Assembly: GCF_900095825.1 (NCBI RefSeq)
Contig: NZ_LT608315.1
Span: forward strand, 1,231,873-1,295,872
Direction: 5' to 3'
DNA: 64,000 nt
From: Acidaminococcus massiliensis
GTDB taxonomy: Bacteria > Bacillota > Negativicutes > Acidaminococcales > Acidaminococcaceae
The position numbers and the translations under genes were made by a program. The notes beneath the pieces are model-generated. The model was not told where the DNA came from and did no database searches. It was given only the letters and a program-made list of their open reading frames with translations. Positions 48,586 to 56,396 of this stretch are shown piece by piece (positions within the stretch are counted from its first letter, which is position 1; the number at the start of each line of letters is the position of its first letter).

Positions 48586-48689
48586 TTTTTTTAAGCCCAC
48601 AAGAGGGGGCTTGGGTAAGTGCGCCCTTTTGCCAAGATCCATAGCAACTGAAATTTATTTTAAAATTGGCTTGACTTTATATAGTTGGT

Positions 48690-49139
48690 CTACGCCGTTA
48701 CGGGCGGTTGTTGGGACTGTTTGCTGATGGTCCGGCACCAACGCCCGTAGGGGCTGGCCAAAGACAAGCCCTCTGGGAGGCCAGGGAAGGGCGGGCCTGC
48801 GGCACGTCCCTACGCCGTTACAGGCGGTTGTTGGGACTGTTTGCCGATGGCCCGGCACCAACGCCCGTAGGGGCTGGCCAAAGACAAGCCCTCTGGGAGG
48901 CCAGGGAAGGACGGGCCTGTGGCACGTCCCTACGCCGTTACAGGCGGCTGTTGGGACTATTTGCCGATGGTCCGGCACCAACGCCCGTAGGGGCTGGCCA
49001 AAGGCAAGCCCTCTGGGAGGCCAGGGAAGGGCGGGCCTGCGGCACACGCCCCTACGCCGTTACAGGCGGCTGTTGGGACTATTTGCCGATGGTCCGGCAC
49101 CAACGCCCGTAGGGGCTGGCCAAAGGCAAGCCCGTCCCG
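48690..49139. repeat. 120-bp tandem repeat array, right part
   Basis: Units begin at CTACGCCGTT at 48690, 48810, 48930 and 49052 (periods 120, 120 and 122); the last is cut short at about 49139. Units differ by a few substitutions (GGGCGG/AGGCGG, CACGTCC/CACGCCC). Open frames read through the repeat on both strands are artefacts of the period being a multiple of three. Confidence 0.92.
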
Positions 49140-49225
49140 GCCTCCCGGAGGGGTATTCCATTCCAGCCAAACGCCGCCGCGTTTCTGGATTTAGCGGGCC
49201 TCCCAGCATGAGGCCCCTACGGTTT

Positions 49226-49311
49226 TTATACGCTCATAAGAACTTGGACGAAGGACAAGTTCTGTCCAGGGGCCCGAGACTCGAGGACCCGAGACCCGAG
49301 ACCAGGGGCGT
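49226..49311. repeat. Word-repeat half element, copy D
   Basis: AGAACTTG...CAAGTTCT hairpin, GTCCAGGGG, then CCGAGACTCGAGGACCCGAGACC words. Homologous in layout to copy C with covarying hairpin arms. It ends about 30 bp before the trkA start. Confidence 0.5.
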
Positions 49312-49338
49312 CAGCCCCTTACAAAAGGAGTTCCTATT

Positions 49339-50694
49339 ATGCAAATCATAGTTGTAGGCTGCGGGAAAGTGGGGCGCAGCATCATTTCTCAGCTTGCCCA
49401 GGAAAATAACAATGTGACGGTGATCGATATCGACGCCACCATCATCCGGAACATCTCTACCAGTTACGATGTAATGGGGATCGTGGGCAATGGGTCCAGC
49501 TTCAATATCCTGGCCAAAGCCGATCTGGAACATACGGATATGCTCATCGCCGTCACCGAAAGCGACGAAGTGAACCTGCTTACCTGCGTCATCGCCAAGC
49601 TGAACAACAGCCAGTGCCATACCATCGCCCGGGTCCGCAGTCCCCATTATTCCGACGAGCGACACTATCTCCAGAAGGGTCTGAACCTTTCCATGACCAT
49701 CAACCCGGAAATGGAAGCGGCCAAAGAAATCTCCCGGCTGCTGAATTTCCCTTCCGCCATCGAGATCGTCAGCTTCGCCAAAGACCGGATCGACATGCTC
49801 CGGTTCCGGGTGCCTGCTTCTTCCGTGCTCATCGGCCGTTCCCTGAAGGACATCGCCGACCTGACTGTGAACTTGTTGGTGTGCATCATCGAACGGAACA
49901 GCAACATCCTGGTCCCTGACGGCAATACGGTGATCCAGGAAGGGGACATCCTCACCATCATCGCCATGCCCCGGGATGCCCAGGCCTTCTTCAAGAAAAT
50001 CGGGGTCCGTACCAACAAATGCAAGAGCGTGATGATCGTAGGGGGCGGCCAGCTCAGCTATTATCTGGCCAAGATGCTCCTGAAGAGCCATACCGACGTG
50101 ACCATCATCGAACGGGATATGGCCCGGTGCGAAGAACTGGTGGAAGCCCTTCCCGGTGCCACCATCGACTGCGGAGACGGCACCGAGGAAGAACTGCTGA
50201 AAGAAGAACATCTGGAAAGCATGGACGGCTTCGTGGCTTGTACCGGTATGGACGAAGTGAACGCCATCCTTTCCCTATACGCCTTGAAGCATATGGGGAA
50301 GAAAGTGGTCACCAAAGTGAACCATGTGGATTTCGGGGACGTGATCGAAGGGCTCCAGCTGGACAGCATCGTGAACCCCAAGGAACTCACCGCCCAGCAG
50401 ATCGTCCAGTACGTCCGGGCTGCCGGCAACAGCATGGAATCCAACGTAGAAACCCTGTACCGGCTCATGAACGGCCGGGTGGAAGCCCTGGAATTCCTGC
50501 TGGATAAGGAATCTCCCATCATCGGTCCCAAACTGGCGGAGATGCAGATCAAAAAGAATGTACTGATTGCCGGCATCGTCCGGGAAGGGAAGCTGATCAT
50601 CCCCGGAGGCCAGGACGCCTTCCAAGTAGGGGATACGGTGATCGTAGTCACCACCAATCTGGGCTTCCACGATATTGAAAACATCCTGGCATAA
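49339..50694 (+). CDS. trkA: Trk system potassium uptake protein TrkA
   Basis: A 451-residue peripheral membrane regulator with two RCK modules in tandem. Each begins with an NAD-binding Rossmann motif (VVGCGKVGRS near residue 4 and IVGGGQLSYYLA near residue 235) and each ends in a TrkA-C domain. TrkA gates TrkH in response to nucleotides. AAGGAG precedes the ATG, and trkH follows after 15 nt. Confidence 0.95.
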   Translation: MQIIVVGCGKVGRSIISQLAQENNNVTVIDIDATIIRNISTSYDVMGIVGNGSSFNILAKADLEHTDMLIAVTESDEVNLLTCVIAKLNNSQCHTIARVRSPHYSDERHYLQKGLNLSMTINPEMEAAKEISRLLNFPSAIEIVSFAKDRIDMLRFRVPASSVLIGRSLKDIADLTVNLLVCIIERNSNILVPDGNTVIQEGDILTIIAMPRDAQAFFKKIGVRTNKCKSVMIVGGGQLSYYLAKMLLKSHTDVTIIERDMARCEELVEALPGATIDCGDGTEEELLKEEHLESMDGFVACTGMDEVNAILSLYALKHMGKKVVTKVNHVDFGDVIEGLQLDSIVNPKELTAQQIVQYVRAAGNSMESNVETLYRLMNGRVEALEFLLDKESPIIGPKLAEMQIKKNVLIAGIVREGKLIIPGGQDAFQVGDTVIVVTTNLGFHDIENILA

Positions 50695-50709
50695 AGGAGC
50701 ATGACTTCT

Positions 50710-52152
50710 ATGAATTATCCTGTGATCGGGCAGGTGCTCTCCTGGATCCTCTGTACGGAAGGCACCTTGATGCTGCTGCCCGGCCTCATCTCCCTCATCT
50801 ATCGGGAAGACCAAGGAATGGTATATTTCGCCCTGGCCCTCCTGGCCATTGCCCTGGGCTTTCTCACCGGCAGGCGGAAAATCGCCAACAAGGCCATCTA
50901 CCAGCGGGAAGGGTTCGTGGCTGTGGGGCTGTCCTGGGTACTGCTCAGCCTTTACGGAGCCATTCCCTTTGTAATCACCGGGGAGATCCCCTGCTATGTG
51001 GATGCGGTGTTCGAGATCGTTTCCGGTTTCACCACCACCGGTTCTTCCATCCTGGGGGATGTCGAAGCCCTGTCCCACACCTCCCTTTTCTGGCGGAGCT
51101 TCTCCCACTGGATCGGGGGCATGGGGGTGCTGGTATTCATCCTGATGCTGGTTCCCCCCAACCGGGGCGGCACCCAGATGAACTTGATGAAGGCGGAAAG
51201 CCCCGGCCCGGATGTGTCCAAATTCGTGCCCCGGGTGCGGAATACTGCCATTGTATTGTATAAGATCTACCTGGGCATGACCCTTTTGATGATTGCCCTC
51301 CTGGCTCTCACCGGCATGAACTGGTTCCACAACCTGTGCATCACTTTCGGCACTGCCGGCACTGGGGGCTTCGGCATCCTCAACGACAGCTGCGCCAGCT
51401 ATACTCCCATCCAGCAGTGGATCATCACTCTGTTCATGATTGCTTTCGGGGTCAATTTTGGCTTTTACTACCTGTTCTTGATCAATCGCTTCCGGGAAGC
51501 CTTCGCCATGGAGGAAGTCCGGGCCTATCTGGGCATCATCCTGGCTTCCGGATTGGCCATCGCCTGGCAGATCCGGGACCGTTTCGATACTCTGGAAGAA
51601 ACCCTGCGGACGTCTTTCTTCCAGGTGGGGAGCATCATGACTACCACTGGCTACAGCACGGTGGATTTCGACCTGTGGCCCAGCTTTTCCAAGTTCATCC
51701 TGGTGCTCTTGATGGTAGTAGGGGCTTGCGCCGGCAGTACCGGCGGCGGGGTGAAGGTGAGCCGGGTGGTCCTGACCTGCAAATCCATCTTCCTGGAATT
51801 GGGCCAGGTGCTCCATCCTCATGGGGTCCAGCGGATGCGTATGGACGGGAAGACTGTGGACAGCAAGGTGCTGACTTCCATTTATATCTTCCTGATTACC
51901 TATTTCCTGATCTTTTTCCTGTCCATCCTGGTGGTGAGCCTGGACGGATTCAGCTTTGAGACCAACTTCACCGCTGTGGCTGCTACCCTGAACAATATCG
52001 GTCCCGGCCTGGCCGGAGTAGGCCCCACCAGGAACTTCTTCGACTACAGCCATCTGTCCAAACTGGTCCTGATCTTCGACATGCTGGCCGGACGGCTGGA
52101 ACTTTTGCCCATGCTGATCCTGTTCTATCCCAGGACCTGGACGAGGAATTGA
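50710..52152 (+). CDS. trkH: Trk potassium transporter membrane subunit TrkH
   Basis: A 480-residue channel-like transporter with four selectivity-filter loops: SGFTTTGSS, GTAGTGGFG, TTTGYSTVDF and a degenerate fourth, ATLNNIGPGLAG. About 10-12 membrane spans. ATG 50710 has AAAGGAG 10 nt upstream; the ATG at 50701 is too close. With trkA it forms a complete two-gene K+ uptake operon. Confidence 0.94.
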   Translation: MNYPVIGQVLSWILCTEGTLMLLPGLISLIYREDQGMVYFALALLAIALGFLTGRRKIANKAIYQREGFVAVGLSWVLLSLYGAIPFVITGEIPCYVDAVFEIVSGFTTTGSSILGDVEALSHTSLFWRSFSHWIGGMGVLVFILMLVPPNRGGTQMNLMKAESPGPDVSKFVPRVRNTAIVLYKIYLGMTLLMIALLALTGMNWFHNLCITFGTAGTGGFGILNDSCASYTPIQQWIITLFMIAFGVNFGFYYLFLINRFREAFAMEEVRAYLGIILASGLAIAWQIRDRFDTLEETLRTSFFQVGSIMTTTGYSTVDFDLWPSFSKFILVLLMVVGACAGSTGGGVKVSRVVLTCKSIFLELGQVLHPHGVQRMRMDGKTVDSKVLTSIYIFLITYFLIFFLSILVVSLDGFSFETNFTAVAATLNNIGPGLAGVGPTRNFFDYSHLSKLVLIFDMLAGRLELLPMLILFYPRTWTRN

Positions 52153-52157
52153 AAGGG

Positions 52158-52194
52158 GCTGTTGCATGCGTATGATTTTTACGCATGCAACAGC
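52158..52194 (+). terminator. Hairpin after trkH
   Basis: GCTGTTGCATGCGT (52158-52171) and ACGCATGCAACAGC (52181-52194) form a 14-bp perfect stem; T-rich sequence follows up to the next ribosome site. Confidence 0.75.
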
Positions 52195-52215
52195 TCTCTT
52201 TACGAGGTACCACCC

Positions 52216-53010
52216 ATGTTCGACCTTCACTCCCACATCTTATATAACATCGACGGGGACGACGGATCCCGCAGTGAGGCCATGTCCTTGGCCATGCTCC
52301 GGCAGGCAGCGGCGGCCGGCACCACCGACCTTTTTGCTACACCCCATTTCCACCGCAGGGGCATCTGTCCCAACTGGGACCTCATCACGGAACGGCTGGT
52401 CCAGCTCCAGCAGCAGGCCGACGCTGCCAAGATCCCCATCCGCCTTCACAGCGGGGCGGAGGTGAGCCTGGATGCGGACACCCTGAACTATCTGCCCGGC
52501 CCCGGAGAACACCGGGACTGCTGCCTGGCCGGCACCGTCTATCTCCTGGTGGAGCTGCTGCCCACCGCCGCACCCTTGGAAACCTGGAACCTGCTTTACC
52601 AGCTCCAGCTCCGGGGCTATCTGCCCATCCTGGCCCATCCGGAACGGTATAAGGCCATCATGGCGCAGCCGCAAGTGGTCCGCCAGTGGGTGGAAAAAGG
52701 CATCCTGCTCCAGAGCAATCAGGGCAGCTTCACCGGAGATTTCGGAGAAAGTGCCCTCCGCAGCGTCCACTGGCTCTATGACCGGGGGCTGATCCATTTC
52801 CTGGGCAGCGATGCACACCGCGTCGATTGGCGCAGCCCCGATACCCGGAAAGCCCAGGAGGCCATCCGTTCCCTCATCGGGGGAGATGCCTTCCTGGCAG
52901 ACTGCGATGCCCATGCCCGTCTGCTCCTCCAAGGACGGGTGTTCTATCCGGATCCGCCCCATGAGCCCCTGAAGAAAAAACGGAGCTTCTGGTCCCGCTT
53001 TTTCGGCTGA
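52216..53010 (+). CDS. CpsB/YwqE-type PHP-domain tyrosine-protein phosphatase
   Basis: A 264-residue metal-dependent phosphatase of the polymerase-histidinol phosphatase fold. FDLHSHILYNIDGDDGS is the CpsB motif, followed by ATPHFHRRG, AHPERYK and SDAHRVDW with the remaining metal ligands. CpsB dephosphorylates the tyrosine-rich tail of the BY-kinase (55556-56284 here), controlling capsule length and export. It begins the polysaccharide locus but has a separate promoter region downstream of it. The ATG at 52216 opens the conserved motif. Confidence 0.9.
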   Translation: MFDLHSHILYNIDGDDGSRSEAMSLAMLRQAAAAGTTDLFATPHFHRRGICPNWDLITERLVQLQQQADAAKIPIRLHSGAEVSLDADTLNYLPGPGEHRDCCLAGTVYLLVELLPTAAPLETWNLLYQLQLRGYLPILAHPERYKAIMAQPQVVRQWVEKGILLQSNQGSFTGDFGESALRSVHWLYDRGLIHFLGSDAHRVDWRSPDTRKAQEAIRSLIGGDAFLADCDAHARLLLQGRVFYPDPPHEPLKKKRSFWSRFFG

Positions 53011-53179
53011 ATGTTTTCTGGGGAGTTTTTTGCCCAGCTCTTCTGCTACAATGATGGTGTAGAAGAAAAGGGCCTCCTCCCCGGGACAGCCAATTCTGAG
53101 CAAATGACAATGAAATTCACAGAGAAGACATAAAATGGCCTTGAATTTTCATGTTCTTTTCATTTAATTCATTTTTTCA

Positions 53180-53208
53180 TTGCAAAAGTAACCCAATCTT
53201 GCTATACT
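53180..53208 (+). promoter_or_regulatory. Promoter of the polysaccharide operon
   Basis: TTGCAA (53180-53185), 17 bp, TATACT (53203-53208). The gap 53011-53450 holds this promoter, a short GTCAACTGTCAACTG word repeat (53281-53295), the G tract and a hairpin; no gene was seen. The leader to the first ATG is about 235 nt. Confidence 0.65.
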
Positions 53209-53321
53209 ACAGTCATATGGTCTTATACAAAAGTATATACCGATTCAAAACAATCTGCCTGTAAAAAATGGATAAATGTAGTCAACTGTCAACTGAATAA
53301 AGCACTTGCGAACAATCTTTC

Positions 53322-53357
53322 GGGGGGGGGGGTACAGGCGTTTCCTGTACCCTCTTT
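53322..53357 (+). promoter_or_regulatory. Run of 11 G joined to a terminator-like hairpin in the operon leader
   Basis: Eleven G (53322-53332) lead into GGTACAGG-CGTTT-CCTGTACC, then CTCTTTT. Extra G residues can extend the stem against the C residues on the far side, so slippage in the tract would alter the hairpin. Confidence 0.6.
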
Positions 53358-53450
53358 TAGTTTGTCCTAAAAAGGAATAGTTTTCTTTAACAAGAATATA
53401 TCGTTTACAGAATTTTTTTGGATGGAATCCATAGACCCAAAGGAGGTCCC

Positions 53451-54104
53451 ATGAAACAGAAAATCCTGGCCATGGCCTTTGCCTTGGCTTCCCTTACCCT
53501 GCCGGCAGCAGCCCAGGAATATACCCTGCGCCCCGGCGACCAGCTGAACATCGTCGTCGTCCAGGAGCAGGAAATCAGCTCCAATCTCCAAAATTCCAAG
53601 GAGACGCCCTATACTGTCCGGCCTGATGGCACTGTTTCCTTCCCCCTGGTGGGAGAGATCCAGGCTAGCGGCATGACCGTGGACCAGTTCACCCAGTACC
53701 TCCGGAACGGCCTTTCCCGGTACTATGTGGAACCGGATGTCACCGTGAACATCGTCCAATTGGGCGGCATCCGGGTCCATGTGTTCGGGGAAGTGAAGAA
53801 ACCCGGCACCTATGAACTCACCAAGAGCCATACCATCATGGATGCCCTAGGGGCCTCCGGAGGCTTCACCTGGGATGCGGCCAAGAAGAAGGTGTTCCTG
53901 ATCCACCAGGACGATACCAACAAGGCCATCAAGATCAACCTGAACAACATGCTGAAGACCGGCAACCTGAAGGACAACCTGGAACTGAAGGAAGGGGACA
54001 TCCTGTACCTGACCAAGAACGGCCGGATCGACTTTGCCCGGGATATCGTACCGTTCCTCAGCGGTGCCTACATGATCTCGGAAATCCATGACAACAATGA
54101 CTGA
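53451..54104 (+). CDS. Polysaccharide export protein (Wza/SLBB family)
   Basis: A 217-residue secreted protein with signal peptide (cleavage near PAAAQ), a polysaccharide-export domain (YTLRPGDQLNIVV, VRPDGTVSFPLVGEI) and an SLBB domain (VHVFGEVKKPGTYEL). It belongs to the outer-membrane polysaccharide export channel family, but lacks a lipobox and the long C-terminal helix of E. coli Wza, so it may be a periplasmic or shorter variant. AAAGGAGG precedes the ATG. First gene of the export/kinase operon. Confidence 0.9.
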   Translation: MKQKILAMAFALASLTLPAAAQEYTLRPGDQLNIVVVQEQEISSNLQNSKETPYTVRPDGTVSFPLVGEIQASGMTVDQFTQYLRNGLSRYYVEPDVTVNIVQLGGIRVHVFGEVKKPGTYELTKSHTIMDALGASGGFTWDAAKKKVFLIHQDDTNKAIKINLNNMLKTGNLKDNLELKEGDILYLTKNGRIDFARDIVPFLSGAYMISEIHDNND

Positions 54105-54119
54105 TAAAGGAGAACCATC

Positions 54120-55568
54120 TTGAACGAACAGGAAATCGATTTACGGGAATTGTGGCAGATCATCCGCGCCAACCAGAAATGCATCGCCAAGATCACCGGC
54201 GGCTTCCTGGGGCTGGCCGTGGCCTATCTCCTCATTGTCCCCAATACCTATCAGTCCACAGCCCTGCTGCGGATCAAACAAGAAAAAGGCCTTTCCAGTT
54301 CCATCATGGAACAGCTGCCCCTGGGCAATGCCCAGCTCACCAAGCAGCAGATGAACACCCATGCGGAGATCCTCAAGAGCCGCCATGTGGTGATCCCGGT
54401 GATCCAGCAGACCGAAGAAGAGAAGGACGGCAAGTTTCCCCGTTACGAAGATTATGTGAAAACTCACATCATTACCAAGCCCTATAAAGATACGGAAATC
54501 CTGGAAGTAGACGTCACCGGTAAGAGTCCGGAACAGGCCCAGGAGGCCAATCAGCTCTTGGTCCAAGGTTTCTTGGATCGGCTCACGGAACTCTCCCATG
54601 CAGAATCTGCCGCCACCCGGGAATTTTTGGAACAGCGGGTGAAATCCTCCAAGAAGGAATTGGACGACGCAGAGACCAAGCTGAAGGACTACCAGGTGAA
54701 GCACAAGATCTTCTCCACCGACAACCAGATGAAGAGCCTGGCGGAACGGATCACCGAACTGGATAAGGCCAAAGCCCAGAACAAACTGGATATGGAGACC
54801 GCCCAGGCGGCTCTGGGGTCCATCAACGGCCAGCTTTCCGAAGCCGGGGCTTCCATTGCCGACAGCCCTTCCATCCAGCAGGCCAAGAGCAAGCTGGTGG
54901 ACCTGGAGACCCAGAAAGCTGGCTACATGGGGAAATACACCAGCGAGAACCCCAAGATGAAAGAAATCAACCGACAGATTGCGGGGGCCCGCCAGAGCCT
55001 CCGCCGGGAGATCCAGGCCATCATCGCCCAGAAAGCGCCGTCTTCCAGCAGCGTCCAGCAGAAGCTCCTCAGCGACAAATTCACCAACGAGGCACTGATC
55101 GCCGTAGCCGAAGGGAAGAACCAGGCCATCGACCAGCTGGAAAAAAAGAATGCGGAAGAAATTGCCAAGCTGCCCCAGACCCAGCAGGGCTACCTGCAGG
55201 TGAAACGGGACGCGGACGTGGCCCAGGAAATCTACGTGATGCTGGCCAAACGGCTGGAAGAAGCCAAAGTGGCGGAAGTCATGGTCCCCACCGAAGTCCA
55301 GGTGGTGGACGAAGCCACCCTGCCCGATAAACCCATCAAACCGCGGAAACTGCTCACCTTGGTGCTGGCCCTGTTCCTGGGCCTCTTCGGAGGCACCGGC
55401 TTCACCATCGCCCGGGCCCTGCTGAACCGGAAAATCCGCACCGCCGCCGATGTGGAACAGTATCTGGAACTGCCCGTCCTGGGCGTGATCCCGGAAGCCA
55501 AAGGGGCGGAAAAGCAGGAAGAAGAAGGCTTTTGGGCCGGATTGCGGAGGAAATTATGGAAGAAATAA
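54120..55568 (+). CDS. Wzz/GNVR polysaccharide chain-length determinant
   Basis: A 482-residue co-polymerase. N-terminal Wzz domain with a span at about residues 24-42, a long periplasmic coiled coil (residues 170-370), the G-rich GNVR region, and a second span near residues 418-440. A PxxP-like stretch, LPDKPIKPRK, lies just before it. The start is TTG with AAAGGAG upstream. The cytoplasmic kinase domain is on the next gene, as in Gram-positive split systems rather than fused Wzc. Confidence 0.92.
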   Translation: MNEQEIDLRELWQIIRANQKCIAKITGGFLGLAVAYLLIVPNTYQSTALLRIKQEKGLSSSIMEQLPLGNAQLTKQQMNTHAEILKSRHVVIPVIQQTEEEKDGKFPRYEDYVKTHIITKPYKDTEILEVDVTGKSPEQAQEANQLLVQGFLDRLTELSHAESAATREFLEQRVKSSKKELDDAETKLKDYQVKHKIFSTDNQMKSLAERITELDKAKAQNKLDMETAQAALGSINGQLSEAGASIADSPSIQQAKSKLVDLETQKAGYMGKYTSENPKMKEINRQIAGARQSLRREIQAIIAQKAPSSSSVQQKLLSDKFTNEALIAVAEGKNQAIDQLEKKNAEEIAKLPQTQQGYLQVKRDADVAQEIYVMLAKRLEEAKVAEVMVPTEVQVVDEATLPDKPIKPRKLLTLVLALFLGLFGGTGFTIARALLNRKIRTAADVEQYLELPVLGVIPEAKGAEKQEEEGFWAGLRRKLWKK

Positions 55569-56284
55569 AACTCATCGTGGATAATAACCCCAAGTCTCCC
55601 ATCGCCGAGACCTACCGGTCCATCCGGACCAATCTCCAATTTGCCGGAGCCGGACGGGAACTGAAGTACATCTGCTTCACCTCCAGCGTACCGGGAGAAG
55701 GGAAATCCACCACCATTTCCAACCTGGCCCTGACTTTGGCCCAGGATGGGAAGAAAGTCCTCCTGGTGGACTGCGACCTGCGGAAACCGGTCCAGCACAA
55801 GATCTTCGGGGTCATCAACCAGGGCATCACCAACTGCCTGGCCCAGGGCGTCCCCTTTGCCCAGGTCCTCCATCCGGAAGTCTTCCACAACCTGGATCTC
55901 TTGACCAGCGGTCCGGTGCCTCCCAATCCCTCCGAACTCATCGGATCGGAAAAGATGGACCAGCTGCTCCAGCAGATCGGGGAAGGGTATGATTACGTAC
56001 TCCTCGACCTGCCCCCGGTATTGGCCGTCACCGATGCGGCCCTGCTGGGGAACCTGGCAGACGGCGTAGTCCTGGTGGTCCATTCCGGCCAGGTGGCTCC
56101 GGAAGAAGTCCAGGAAGCCAAGAAACGCCTCCAGGCCGGCAAAGCCAACATCCTGGGCGTCGTCCTCAACGGCGTTCCCCGCAGACACAGCGGCTATGGC
56201 TACGGATATGGCTATTACTACTATGATTACTACGACGAGAACCATGTGAAGCATACCAAGAAGAAAGCGAAAAGCAAGGAGTGA
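55556..56284 (+). CDS. BY-type tyrosine kinase of the polysaccharide locus
   Basis: A 242-residue cytoplasmic bacterial tyrosine kinase with Walker A SVPGEGKSTT, Walker A' VLLVDCDLRKP and Walker B YVLLDLPPV. A C-terminal tail holds about nine Tyr in GYGYGYGYYYYDYYDEN, the autophosphorylation cluster. It overlaps the Wzz gene by 13 nt. Phosphate is likely removed by the PHP phosphatase at 52216-53010. Together these cycle capsule assembly. Confidence 0.93.
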   Translation: MEEIKLIVDNNPKSPIAETYRSIRTNLQFAGAGRELKYICFTSSVPGEGKSTTISNLALTLAQDGKKVLLVDCDLRKPVQHKIFGVINQGITNCLAQGVPFAQVLHPEVFHNLDLLTSGPVPPNPSELIGSEKMDQLLQQIGEGYDYVLLDLPPVLAVTDAALLGNLADGVVLVVHSGQVAPEEVQEAKKRLQAGKANILGVVLNGVPRRHSGYGYGYGYYYYDYYDENHVKHTKKKAKSKE

Positions 56285-56285
56285 T

Positions 56286-56378
56286 CCGTAGGGGCTGAGC
56301 CAGGGCCGCGGAGCGATCCCGCCCAGTCAGCCTGCCTACGGCTCACGATGAACGACAAACGATGAATGACGAATGAAC
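56286..56378. repeat. Intergenic palindromic repeat plus word repeats
   Basis: CCGTAGGGGCTGA and TCAGCCTGCCTACGG face each other, followed by CGATGAACGACAAACGATGAA-type words up to the ribosome site of the next gene. Related in sequence (GTAGGGGC) to the 120-bp repeats and copy A. Confidence 0.5.
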
Positions 56379-56396
56379 AGGAGGTCGGACCAACCC

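Larger units (their letters stand above)
47084..48689 (+). mobile_element. IS110-family insertion sequence inserted in the 120-bp repeat
   Basis: A 1606-bp element between two CT dinucleotides (47082-47083 and 48690-48691). Removing it and one CT restores the uninterrupted repeat CGCC-CCTACGCCG. No inverted ends are present, as usual for IS110. The right end has TTGACT (48671-48676) and the left end TATAAT (47086-47091); joined as right end-CT-left end they are exactly 17 bp apart and make a promoter. It carries one DEDD transposase/recombinase gene and an upstream non-coding region with bridge-RNA features. An internal second left end starts at 47170. Confidence 0.88.

Noticed and set aside
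48655-49112. Long open frames on both strands through the 120-bp repeats (for example PALPWPPRGLVFGQPLRAL-type repeats)
   Set aside because: The 120-bp period is a multiple of three, so any frame without a stop in one unit stays open. There is no ribosome site, and the IS element interrupts the array without apparent harm.
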